Notes under the pieces: generated by a model
What the model was told of the DNA's origin: nothing
Database searches by the model: none
What the model saw: only the letters and a program-made list of their open reading frames with translations
Translations under genes and position numbers: made by a program
Shown here: piece by piece, positions 56,196-64,000 of the stretch
Layout of the letters: every line of letters starts with the position of its first letter
Position numbering within the stretch: the stretch's first letter is position 1
DNA from: Mycobacterium sp. Aquia_213
Lineage (GTDB): Bacteria; Actinomycetota; Actinomycetes; Mycobacteriales; Mycobacteriaceae
Length of the DNA stretch: 64,000 bases
Assembly (NCBI RefSeq): GCF_026625985.1
Contig: NZ_CP113116.1
Span: forward strand, 1,426,001-1,490,000
Direction: 5' to 3'

Positions 56196-58088
56196 CTAGC
56201 TGTTGTTGACTTTCTCGACGATCTTGTCGGCGATCTGGCTCGACTGATCGCTGATGTGGTATCCGCAGGCGTTGACGTCGACGATCACGTTGTTCGCCAC
56301 GCTCATCGCGTGCTCGCACTGCCAGCCGTCGGCGCCTTCCTGACTCTGCAGCACCGATATCTTCGGTGAAGTGCCTTGGATGGGGGCAAAAGTCCACCGA
56401 TAGGTCTTGCCCGACGAATTCGTCACGGTCACCGTCTGGCCGACGCAGGTCTTCCATTTGTCCAGCGAGCTCTGCAGGAACGCCTTGGCCTTGTCGGCGG
56501 TCGGAAATGCCACCACCGCCTGGTTGACCCAGTGGTCGTTGTTGTCTCCCGGCTCGGCGGAGACCAGTCCGTTGATACCGGTGTAGCCGCTTCCGGCGTA
56601 CGCGGCATCCTGCGTCGTGTACAGCGCTCCCTGACAGGCCGGTACCGACACATTCATCTCGGAGGTGCCCATCGATGTGATGGGTTTCCCGGGCTGGATG
56701 TTCGTCGCACCCATGATGGCGTTGATGTCCGAGGCGTTCAGCAGCAGCGTGTTCAGATGCGTCGACGCTATCGGTTCGGGTGGCGGCTTTGGATCGGGGA
56801 TGATCAGCCAAATAGCCACCGCGCTGACGACGACCACGAGCACCACCGCGGCCGCGGCGATGATCGGCCAGGGATTGCGCTTGGGTTTGGGTGGCGGCTG
56901 CTGTCCCAGGGTCCACGGGCTGACGGGCTGCGAGGGCGGGCCGCCCCAGTTACCGCTGCTGCCTTGGTAGTACTGCGGGCCGGAGACGGGCTGACCCGGG
57001 GTGGGGACGGGCCCGCTCTCGGGTGCCCAGGGCCGCGGGCTGGGTGCGTGCTGCGGTGGCACCGGTGGAGCACTTGGCCCGGGGCGCGGGTACGGCGTCG
57101 GGGTCGGCGCCGGCGGCGGGGGTGTGACGGGCCGCTGCACGGGAGGCGCCGCCGCGGTGCCCGCGATCGTCGGTGGCTGCTCGAGCTTCTCTTTGCCGGG
57201 CAGGGTGGCTTCCTGGCTGCGGCGCAGGATGTCGTCGGCGTGGTCTTGATCGGGGTTGCTGAGCGCCTCATGGGCGGCCAGCGCCATGTCGCCGGCACTG
57301 GCGTAGCGGTCCTCGGGTTTTTTCGCCATGCCGCGCGCGATCACCGCGTCGAAGGCCTTCGGAATGCCCGAGCGCACCGCGCTGGGCAGCGGAATGGGAT
57401 CGCTCATGTGCGCCTTGACCAGCACGCCCGCGCTGTCGGCACGGTACGGCGGGGCCCCGGTCAGGCATTCGTGCAGCACACAGGCCAGTGCGTAGATGTC
57501 GGCGCGGTAGGTCACCTCGTCGTTGGTGAACCTCTCCGGGGCCATGTATTTCCAGGTGCCGACCGCCGTGCCGAGCTGGGTGAGCTTCTCGTCGGTGGTG
57601 GCACTGGCGATGCCGAAGTCGACCAGGTAGGCGAAATCGTCGCGGGTGACCAGGATGTTGGGCGGCTTGACGTCGCGGTGCATGACCCCCGCGGCGTGCG
57701 CCGCATCCAGCGCCGAGGCGATCTGGGTGATGATCGCGACCGAGCGCGGCGGCGTCAGGGGGCCATACCGCTTGAGCAAGCTGTCCAGGTCGGTGCCCTC
57801 GACGAGGCGCATCTCCATGTACATTTTTCCGTCGATTTCGCCGTAGTCGTGGATCGGCACGACGTGCGGCTCCTGCAAACGGCCCGCGGTGCGCGCTTCG
57901 CGCTTCATCCGCTCGCGAAAGACGGGGTCCGAGCTGAATTGGTCGGACATCAGCTTGACCGCGACCGTCCACTCTTTGACGGTGTGCTCGGCCTCGTAAA
58001 CTTCGCCCATCCCGCCCCGGCCCAGCAGCCGTTTCAGGTGGTAGGGCCCGAACGTCGAGCCCTCGCGTGAGGCCTGCCCCTCGCTCAT
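56196..58088 (-). CDS. pknH: Ser/Thr protein kinase PknH, PknH_C sensor type
   Basis: A 630-residue transmembrane kinase. The kinase domain (about 15-275) has GRGGMGEVYEAEHT, Lys45, HRD with Asp139, DFG with Asp157 and the activation-loop threonines Thr170 and Thr174. A Pro-rich juxtamembrane region (about 300-405) precedes one membrane helix (409-430). The extracytoplasmic domain (about 440-630) matches the PknH_C sensor, with four cysteines fit for two disulfides. In M. tuberculosis PknH phosphorylates EmbR and DosR. The start is ATG 58088 behind GGAGGATCAGCG. A near-copy of its kinase half lies at 61078-62889. Confidence 0.94.
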   Translation of the reverse strand: MSEGQASREGSTFGPYHLKRLLGRGGMGEVYEAEHTVKEWTVAVKLMSDQFSSDPVFRERMKREARTAGRLQEPHVVPIHDYGEIDGKMYMEMRLVEGTDLDSLLKRYGPLTPPRSVAIITQIASALDAAHAAGVMHRDVKPPNILVTRDDFAYLVDFGIASATTDEKLTQLGTAVGTWKYMAPERFTNDEVTYRADIYALACVLHECLTGAPPYRADSAGVLVKAHMSDPIPLPSAVRSGIPKAFDAVIARGMAKKPEDRYASAGDMALAAHEALSNPDQDHADDILRRSQEATLPGKEKLEQPPTIAGTAAAPPVQRPVTPPPPAPTPTPYPRPGPSAPPVPPQHAPSPRPWAPESGPVPTPGQPVSGPQYYQGSSGNWGGPPSQPVSPWTLGQQPPPKPKRNPWPIIAAAAVVLVVVVSAVAIWLIIPDPKPPPEPIASTHLNTLLLNASDINAIMGATNIQPGKPITSMGTSEMNVSVPACQGALYTTQDAAYAGSGYTGINGLVSAEPGDNNDHWVNQAVVAFPTADKAKAFLQSSLDKWKTCVGQTVTVTNSSGKTYRWTFAPIQGTSPKISVLQSQEGADGWQCEHAMSVANNVIVDVNACGYHISDQSSQIADKIVEKVNNS

Positions 58089-58515
58089 CGCTGATCCTCC
58101 AAACCAACCGCAGACCCGCCGACCATATCAACAATTTCCCGCCCACCCCGTCGGCCGCAACCCCCGGTAAGCACCCATGACGGTATGTGCCGGCCGGCCC
58201 GGCCGCTCGACAACGGCAAACATCGACGGGCTGCCCACTCGTCGATCCCGGCCCCCAAATGTGCGCTGCGTTCCAAGAATTCATCAAGGATCTCCGCAGT
58301 ACGCGGGCAGGCCCTTTCTCCATACGCACCCGGGTTACAGCGAAGGGATGTCAATGCTCACTGCGATGTCGCCCGTCCAGTGGCGCGCCGGCGCCGAGCG
58401 AGCATGGTCGTTCGGCGTGTACTACGTCGGGTATCGGCTGCTGTCGGTTCAGCTGACGTGCGGCTCGTGGGCAGTCAGCGCGCTAACGCTGGTCGCCAAA
58501 CACGCGTAGACAACA
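58089..58515. other. Intergenic region upstream of pknH
   Basis: This 427-bp gap holds the pknH promoter. The first 100 bp or so (58089-58186) are clearly related to the region upstream of the second kinase (62890-62986), including the ribosome site and the sequence ATATCAACAATT, so the leader was duplicated with the gene. The rest carries a doubtful 53-codon ORF at 58348-58509 on the plus strand and no other recognisable element. Confidence 0.6.
58348..58509 (+). CDS. Possible small protein, uncertain
   Basis: A 53-codon ORF (MSMLTAMSPVQWRAG...) with a weak purine-rich stretch (GAAGGG) touching its ATG. It is the only plausible plus-strand reading in the gap and has a mildly hydrophobic C-terminal half. 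No family is recognised, and it lies between two minus-strand genes. It may be a chance ORF. Confidence 0.2.
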   Translation: MSMLTAMSPVQWRAGAERAWSFGVYYVGYRLLSVQLTCGSWAVSALTLVAKHA

Positions 58516-60885
58516 TCACTTGGCCGCTTTGCGTTGTGGGTCAAGCTGTCTGAGTCGCAGCGCGAGCAGGATGATCAGCACGATCGCCTGTACGGCGCAG
58601 GCACCCACGGCCAGCCACCAGTTGCCGGGTTCGTACTCCCACAGCGGGTCTTCGTCGCCGCCCGCCGTCCGGCGCAGATCGTCGAGATCGATGGTCGAGG
58701 CGCCCATCGCATAGGCCCAGCGGGACGGCGACAGCCACGCCAACTGCTCCAGCGGGATCCGGCCCCTGACCCCAAACATGCCGCCGCACAGCACGAGTTC
58801 GGCCATCACCACGAGCACGAGCAGCGGCATGCCCCGGTCGGCGTTGCCGATCATCGCCGAAATCAGCAGACCGATCATCATCGAGACCACGGTGACGGCG
58901 ACGACCGCGAGCGCCACTTCGACTCTGGGCCAAGGCAAGACGACGGCCTGGTCCGGCGGCGGCAGGCCCACCACCCCGAGGAAACCAAGAATGAGGCCTT
59001 GCAGCGTGGTCAGCGCGGTGAGGACTACCAACTTCGAGGCCAGATAGGCGGCGCGCGACAGCCCGATGCCGTGCTCGCGCTGATAAATGGCGCGTTCCTT
59101 GACGATCTCGCGGATCGACGCGGCGCAGCCCATCAGCGCCCCACCGATGATCAGCAGCACCAGCAATTGGGAGGGCTGAGTGGACTTCATCTCGATGGCC
59201 TTGGTCAGCGACAGCCCGGCCTGGCCCGGGACGGCGTGCGCGAACAGACTCAGCAGCAGCGGCAGCACCAGCAGCGTCACCGCGTACTGGCGATCGGCGG
59301 CGATGACCGCCAAATACCGCCGGCACAGCGTGGTGAACTGGGCGAACGCGCTCTGCTGGGCGACCGGCTTCGCGGCGCGCGCCGCAGGTGCCGGGGCTTT
59401 CAGGGCGGCGTGCGGCCCGGTGAGGGCCCCGTGGATGGGCGATGCGACGTAACGGCCGGTCCAGTCGGTGGTGGTGTCGTGTTCGAGGAGGTTGAACAGG
59501 TCGGCGAAGTCGTTGCACTGGAAGTAGTTCAGGGCTTGTTGCGGCGGACCGAAGTACGCCAGGCGACCGCCCGGCGCCAGGATGAGCAGCCGGTCGCACA
59601 GATTCAGCTGCGCGGTGTTGTGGGTGACCACCACGACGGATCGGCCGTCGTCGGCCAGGGCCCGCAGGGTCTGCATGACGGATTTCTCGTAGCCCGGGTC
59701 GAGGCCCGACGTGGGCTCGTCCAGGAACAGCAGGGACGGTTTGGTCAGCAGCTCCAGCGCAACGCTGGTGCGTTTGCGCTGACCGCCCGACAAGCTGTCG
59801 ATCCGTTGATTGGCATGCGCCGCCAGCCCGAGCTCGCCCAGCACCTCGTCGATGCGCTGCTTTCGTTCCCGGGTGGAGACGTCTTGCGGAAACCGAAGCT
59901 GCGCAGCGTAATTCAGCGCCCGTCGCACCGTCAGCTGAGTGTGCAGGATGTCGTCCTGCGGCACGAAGCCGATCCGGTGTCGCAGCTCGGCGTAGTTCTG
60001 GTAGAGGTCGCGATTGTCGTATCGGACCTCGCCGCTACCGGCCGGACGGAATCCGGTCAATGCGCTCAATAACGTGGATTTCCCTGCGCCGCTTGGCCCT
60101 ACCACCGCCATGAAGCAGCGCTGCGGCAGGGCGAAACTGACGTTGGACAACAACACCTTGCCCTTGTTGGAGACCACCCGCAGGTTCGATGCCTCGTAGG
60201 ACACGTCGCCGGTGTCGGTGTACTCCGCGAGTTGGTCACCGGACAGGTGCAGCAGCTGATGGCCGATGCCGACGATGTCGTTCGGTCCGATGATCGCGCG
60301 GGCGATCCGGTGGCCGTTGACGTAGGTTCCGTTGGCGCTGTTGCTATCTACCAGCTCCCACTGATTCCCGGAGCGACGCAACACCGCGTGGTGGCGAGAG
60401 ACCAGCAAGTCGTCGAGCACGACGTTGTTGTCGGTTCCCCGGCCAATCCCGATGGTTACCTGATCCATCGTGTACACCGCGGTCGGTGGCCGGGCAACCG
60501 TGGTCTCGCCGACCGGTTGCGTCGTCGGCGCGACGGTTTGTGTCCTAGCGGGGCTGGGCGGTGGGGCGATCGGGTAGAGCTCGAGTGTCTGCCCGGAGGA
60601 CGCCGACCCCAGCACGACGGTGATCGGCTGGCTTATCGGCAGGCTCTCGACTCGCCGCCCGTTCACGAACATCCCGTTGTTGCTGTGGTTGACCAGGACC
60701 CAGCCCGCGGGAGTCGGTTGCAGCACCGCGTGCTGGCGCGACACTCTGGGGTTGTCCAGCTGGATGTCGGCTTCGTGCGCGCGGCCAATGCTCCAGGACC
60801 GGCCACCGGTGGCCTGCCAGGTACGCCCACCCGCCCGCAGCTCCAACCCGGGAATGGTGGTGACCATTTCGGTCCTGTCTTCCAC
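58516..60885 (-). CDS. FHA-FHA-ABC exporter, fused ATPase and permease (Rv1747-like)
   Basis: A 789-residue half-transporter. Two forkhead-associated domains come first: FHA1 (about 12-103; Arg35, Ser49, Arg50, His52) and FHA2 (about 142-214; Arg149, Ser163, Arg164, His166). They are joined by a Thr-rich linker (115-130) that could be phosphorylated. The ABC ATPase has Walker A GPSGAGKST (263-271), LSGGQRKR and LLFLDEPTSGLD. An ABC2/ABCG-type permease of six helices occupies about 525-780. In M. tuberculosis the similar Rv1747 is phosphorylated by the adjacent PknF. Here it lies between two PknH-type kinases. The start is GTG 60885, 6 nt after GGAGG; ATG 60867 is the alternative. Confidence 0.92.
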   Translation of the reverse strand: MEDRTEMVTTIPGLELRAGGRTWQATGGRSWSIGRAHEADIQLDNPRVSRQHAVLQPTPAGWVLVNHSNNGMFVNGRRVESLPISQPITVVLGSASSGQTLELYPIAPPPSPARTQTVAPTTQPVGETTVARPPTAVYTMDQVTIGIGRGTDNNVVLDDLLVSRHHAVLRRSGNQWELVDSNSANGTYVNGHRIARAIIGPNDIVGIGHQLLHLSGDQLAEYTDTGDVSYEASNLRVVSNKGKVLLSNVSFALPQRCFMAVVGPSGAGKSTLLSALTGFRPAGSGEVRYDNRDLYQNYAELRHRIGFVPQDDILHTQLTVRRALNYAAQLRFPQDVSTRERKQRIDEVLGELGLAAHANQRIDSLSGGQRKRTSVALELLTKPSLLFLDEPTSGLDPGYEKSVMQTLRALADDGRSVVVVTHNTAQLNLCDRLLILAPGGRLAYFGPPQQALNYFQCNDFADLFNLLEHDTTTDWTGRYVASPIHGALTGPHAALKAPAPAARAAKPVAQQSAFAQFTTLCRRYLAVIAADRQYAVTLLVLPLLLSLFAHAVPGQAGLSLTKAIEMKSTQPSQLLVLLIIGGALMGCAASIREIVKERAIYQREHGIGLSRAAYLASKLVVLTALTTLQGLILGFLGVVGLPPPDQAVVLPWPRVEVALAVVAVTVVSMMIGLLISAMIGNADRGMPLLVLVVMAELVLCGGMFGVRGRIPLEQLAWLSPSRWAYAMGASTIDLDDLRRTAGGDEDPLWEYEPGNWWLAVGACAVQAIVLIILLALRLRQLDPQRKAAK

Positions 60886-61077
60886 TCATTGCCTCCGCTG
60901 TGTTAGCTAGCCGCCCCGGGTACCGTCACGACGTCCACCACTTGTATAGCTGATCTTGGTGCGATCCTGGCGTTTTTACCACCCGAGCGCGGTTTGCTGA
61001 TCAGATTCGGATCGCGTGGCGCTCGCCGTCTCGGACATCCAATGCCGTTGGGCTGGTTGATCTTTGGCTACTGCGGC

Positions 61078-62889
61078 TCAGCCACCGTATTTGGTCCACC
61101 AGGTGTGCAGCTCCTCGATGGTCGGCGGGTCCCCAAAGACGTCACACAGCAGCAGCTTGACCTGGTTGCTCCACACCATGTTGGGGTGGTTGTTGTAGGT
61201 GCCGCAGGCGACCACGCCGACGTCGACCTTCGGGTCGTTCGGGTGCTGCCAGGTTTCCGGGTTGTTGGCTTCTCCGGGGCAGGTCACCAGCGTCAGAAGC
61301 TTGATGTCGGCGTCCGTTGCGTCTTTCAGGACACTCGGATTCGGGAAGAGTCCGTAGCGCGCTTTGGACGGGCCGCCCGGATTGGTGTTCTGGTCGCAGT
61401 CGAGCACGGCCAGCGCATCCGACCAGACGGTGTTCGGTTTTGCGGTGGCCGGTGTGCATGCGCCGCTCGGGTAGCCCGGGGGCACCAGGCTGAGCAGCTG
61501 GCCGTCGACGTCGCCGGACGCGGTGGTCGTGGTGGTGGTCGGTTTCGAACTCGTGGTCCTCGGCGGGGTTGTGGTGCTGGTCGCACTGGGATGCGGCTGG
61601 GGGTTGTCGTCGCCCTGCGTGACGACGTAGACGACGATGGCGCCGACCACCAGCACCACGACCAGGGCGACGGCACCGATCACGATCGGCCAGGGGCTGC
61701 GTTTGGGCTTGGGCGGGGGTTGCTGCCCCAGGGTCCACGCCGTGGGTCCGGCGGGCGGGGGTGCGCCCGGCGGCGTACCGCCCCAGTTGCCGCTGGTGCC
61801 TTGGTAATACTGCGGGGCGGAGACGGGCTGGCTCGGGGTGGGGACGGGTCCGCTCTCGGGTGCCCAGGGCCGCGGGCTCGGTGCGTGCTGCGGTGGCGCC
61901 GGCGCAGAGCTCGGTTGCGGGTACGGCGGCGGCGGTGTGTTGCTCGGCGGTTGTGCCGTGGCGGGGGCGGTCGGTGGCGGGATGTGCGGGGTTTCGGCGG
62001 CCAGGGTGGCTTCTTGGCTGCGGCGCAGGATGTTGTCGGCGTGGTCTTGATCGGGATTGCTCAGTGCCTCGTGGGCGGCCAGCGCCAGGTCGCCCGCGCT
62101 GGCGTAGCGGTCCTCGGGCTTCTTGGCCATGCCGCGGGCGATCACCGCGTCGAAGGCCTTGGGGATGCCCGAGCGCACCGCGCTGGCCAGCGGTATGGCG
62201 TCGGCCGTGTGAGCTCTGACCAGCTCGCCGGCGGTGCTCGCGCGATACGGCGGGGTGCCCGTCAGGCATTCGTACAGCACGCAGGCCAACGCGTAGATGT
62301 CGGCGCGGTAGGTCACCTCGCCGTTGGAAAACCGTTCGGGCGCCATGTATTTCCAGGTGCCGACCGCCGTGCCGAGCTGGGTGAGTTTTTCGTCGGTGGT
62401 GGCACTGGCGATGCCGAAGTCGACCAGGTAGGCGAAATCATCACGGGTGATCAAGATGTTGGGCGGCTTGATGTCGCGGTGCATCACGCCGGCGGCGTGG
62501 GCCGCGTCGAGCGCCGAGGCGATCTGGGTGATGATCGCGACGGCGCGCGGCGCGGTCAGTGGGCCGAACCGTTTGAGCGTGTCGTCCAAGTCGATGCCCT
62601 CGATGAGGTGCATCTCCATGAACATCTGCCCGTCGATCTCGCCGTAGTCGTGGATCGGCACCACATGCGGTTCCTGCAAACGGCCGGCGGTACGCGCCTC
62701 GCGCCGCATCCGCTCACGAAAGACGGGGTCCCGGCTGAACTCCGCGGTCATGACCTTGACCGCGACCGTCCACTCTTTGACGGTGTGCTCGGCCTCGTAG
62801 ACTTCGCCCATCCCGCCGCGGCCCAGCAGCCGTTTCAGGTGGTAGGGCCCAAACATCGACCCCACTCGCGAGTTTTGCTCCTCGCTCAT
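61078..62889 (-). CDS. Ser/Thr protein kinase, PknH paralogue with a different sensor domain
   Basis: A 603-residue transmembrane kinase. Residues 1-290 are nearly identical to the neighbouring PknH (Lys45, Asp139, Asp157, Thr170, Thr174), as are the Pro-rich segments before the membrane helix (401-423). The extracytoplasmic part (424-603) is unrelated to PknH_C: a Thr/Ser/Pro-rich stalk (about 432-460), then a domain with five cysteines (GACTP, LDCDQ, TCPGE, ACGTY, LLCDV). It lies directly downstream of embR, the place pknH holds in M. tuberculosis. The gap to the downstream ABC gene is 192 bp. The start is ATG 62889 behind GGAGGATCAGCG. Confidence 0.92.
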   Translation of the reverse strand: MSEEQNSRVGSMFGPYHLKRLLGRGGMGEVYEAEHTVKEWTVAVKVMTAEFSRDPVFRERMRREARTAGRLQEPHVVPIHDYGEIDGQMFMEMHLIEGIDLDDTLKRFGPLTAPRAVAIITQIASALDAAHAAGVMHRDIKPPNILITRDDFAYLVDFGIASATTDEKLTQLGTAVGTWKYMAPERFSNGEVTYRADIYALACVLYECLTGTPPYRASTAGELVRAHTADAIPLASAVRSGIPKAFDAVIARGMAKKPEDRYASAGDLALAAHEALSNPDQDHADNILRRSQEATLAAETPHIPPPTAPATAQPPSNTPPPPYPQPSSAPAPPQHAPSPRPWAPESGPVPTPSQPVSAPQYYQGTSGNWGGTPPGAPPPAGPTAWTLGQQPPPKPKRSPWPIVIGAVALVVVLVVGAIVVYVVTQGDDNPQPHPSATSTTTPPRTTSSKPTTTTTTASGDVDGQLLSLVPPGYPSGACTPATAKPNTVWSDALAVLDCDQNTNPGGPSKARYGLFPNPSVLKDATDADIKLLTLVTCPGEANNPETWQHPNDPKVDVGVVACGTYNNHPNMVWSNQVKLLLCDVFGDPPTIEELHTWWTKYGG

Positions 62890-63155
62890 CGCTGATCCTC
62901 CAAACCGGCCGCAGACCCGCCGACGATATCAACAATTACGGGCGAATCCTCGCTCGTAACCTCCGCGACTAGCAACCATCACGGTAAGCCGTCGCGAACT
63001 CGGACGCGTGACAATCGCGAGATCCCGGCGCGGTCGCGTCGCGTACCGACGACGACGCCGTCCGGCGAAAAGCCTTGTGGTGATTGGTCATGCTGTAGTC
63101 AAGCATGCTGCATCCATGAAATTCATTGCGCAGCAATGCTATTCGTTCGATTAAT

Positions 63156-64000
63156 TCAGTTCGCTGCGTCGCTGTTGTAGCCGCGGGGGATCTCGAACGT
63201 GAATTCGTGGTCGCAGATCCGGACGTGGTCGCCGTCCTTGAGCGTCGCCGCGGAGCGGATGCGCTGGTGTTGCACATGTACGCCGTTTGACGAGCGCAGG
63301 TCGTTGATGATGTAGCTGGTGCCGGTGTCGACGATGACGGCGTGATGGCGGCTCACATTGGCGCTGGCCAGGATGATGTCGTTGTCGCTGAGACGTCCGA
63401 TCCGGGTCTCGGCCGCGCGCACCGGGTAGCTGCGACCCGACGCTTCGTGCAGGTACGCAGCGGGCTTCCCGGCGGGGACCTTGGTGCGCTGGTCCAGCAG
63501 GGTGACGGTACCGACCGCCGTGGTCCGGGCCGATTTCTTGGCGTCCAGCGGTTCCTGGCGCAGGATTTTTTCGTTGAGATCACGCAACTTCGGGCCGGGG
63601 TCGATGCCGAGCTCGTCGGCCAGTGTCGTCTTCACCCGGCGGTACGCGGCCAGCGCGTCGGATTGGCGGTCGGTCAGGTAGTAGGCCGTGATCAATTGGG
63701 CCCACAGCGGCTCGCGGTAGGGGTGCTCCGCGATCAGGGCTTCGAGATCGACGACCACGGAGGCGCCACGTCCGCAAGCGATTTCGGCCTCTGCCTTCGC
63801 GGTGTGGACCAGAATTTTCTCCTCCACGAGCGAGGTGGCGAAGGTGTCGACGAACTGAAAGTCGCGCAGGTCCTCGAGCACCGGTCCCCGCCATTGCGCC
63901 AGGGCCGCCGACAGGTGCTGGCTTGCCTGCTCGAACCGGCTGACCGCGGCTGCGTGCACGCCCGCGGTCTTCTCGGTGATGAACCGTCCAAGGTCGCAAC
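63156..64000 (-). CDS. embR: EmbR transcriptional regulator, 5' end beyond the window
   Basis: 281 residues are visible; the N-terminal winged-helix DNA-binding domain lies past the right edge. The bacterial transcriptional activation domain (CDLGRFITEKTAGVHAAA... to LREDLNE-like helices, here LRDLNEKILRQ) covers the first 145 visible residues. The C-terminal FHA domain shows IGRLSDND, VSRHHAVIV and LRSSNGVHV. In M. tuberculosis PknH phosphorylates EmbR, the FHA domain reads the phosphothreonine, and EmbR then activates embCAB for arabinan synthesis. A 266-bp gap separates it from the second kinase gene. Confidence 0.94.
   Translation of the reverse strand, partial: CDLGRFITEKTAGVHAAAVSRFEQASQHLSAALAQWRGPVLEDLRDFQFVDTFATSLVEEKILVHTAKAEAEIACGRGASVVVDLEALIAEHPYREPLWAQLITAYYLTDRQSDALAAYRRVKTTLADELGIDPGPKLRDLNEKILRQEPLDAKKSARTTAVGTVTLLDQRTKVPAGKPAAYLHEASGRSYPVRAAETRIGRLSDNDIILASANVSRHHAVIVDTGTSYIINDLRSSNGVHVQHQRIRSAATLKDGDHVRICDHEFTFEIPRGYNSDAAN

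Noticed and set aside
62890..63155. A small RNA or extra ORF between embR and the second kinase
   Set aside because: No ORF with a start signal and no convincing hairpin-terminator pair; the kinase-proximal 100 bp is explained by the duplicated leader.

Overview
The window is chromosomal DNA of a Mycobacterium, probably a slow grower outside the M. tuberculosis complex. GC content is high, GTG starts and 1–4 nt stop/start overlaps are frequent, and the gene order follows the M. tuberculosis segment Rv1216c to Rv1267c as I recall it: the Rv1217c-1219c pump, sigE-rseA-htrA-tatB, mrp, lpqY-sugABC, corA, mdh, lpqZ, kgd, lprE-deaD, cyp130, tap, udgB, amiB2, Rv1264, pknH, embR. I see no tRNA, rRNA, CRISPR array, insertion sequence or prophage. 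The species cannot be fixed from the sequence alone.

Layout. 1-4.1 kb: an ABC drug exporter with its TetR repressor, and an O-methyltransferase. 4.2-8.8 kb: the envelope-stress locus sigE, anti-sigma rseA, protease htrA, then tatB and the Fe-S carrier mrp. 8.8-13.4 kb: a lytic transglycosylase with a CRP-like site upstream, a DUF1003 protein, an MgtE-N/CBS protein and two small membrane proteins. 13.4-18.3 kb: the trehalose importer LpqY-SugABC, with a suppressor-of-fused (SUFU) domain gene fused to the operon end. 18.4-28.4 kb: corA, central carbon genes (mdh, a short malic enzyme, kgd), lpqZ and a tandem pair of short-chain dehydrogenases. 28.6-44 kb: an EcsC-like protein, a 14-TM efflux pump, a Cas4-like nuclease/helicase, lprE, deaD, an acyltransferase, an iron-box-controlled siderophore-interacting protein, TetR-cyp130, a GlcD-type oxidase and the Tap efflux pump. 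44-56 kb: udgB, two flavin enzymes, a very large cyclic-di-GMP protein, a Ddn-family reductase, a HIT protein, amiB2, a hypoxanthine-DNA-glycosylase-like gene, a pH-type adenylyl cyclase and a small putative DNA-binding protein. 56-64 kb: two PknH-type kinases flanking an FHA-FHA-ABC exporter, with embR upstream.

Compared with M. tuberculosis (from memory), several genes are missing: Rv1225c-lpqX, Rv1241-Rv1243c, relBE and Rv1265. Several are extra: the SUFU gene, the malic enzyme, the second dehydrogenase, the siderophore-interacting protein, the LLM flavoenzyme, the tandem GGDEF/GGDEF-EAL protein, the DNA glycosylase, the gene at 55603, and the ABC exporter plus second kinase. These extras hold most of the novelty.

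The strongest leads are: the kinase / FHA-ABC / kinase / EmbR cluster with duplicated kinases but different sensor domains; the 1,326-residue double membrane-GGDEF protein ending in an intact EAL domain; the SUFU gene coupled to sugC; a doubled palindromic operator in front of the drug-pump repressor; and several readable promoters (IdeR, WhiB7-like, CRP-like, MprA-like, and an apparently leaderless cyp130 promoter).
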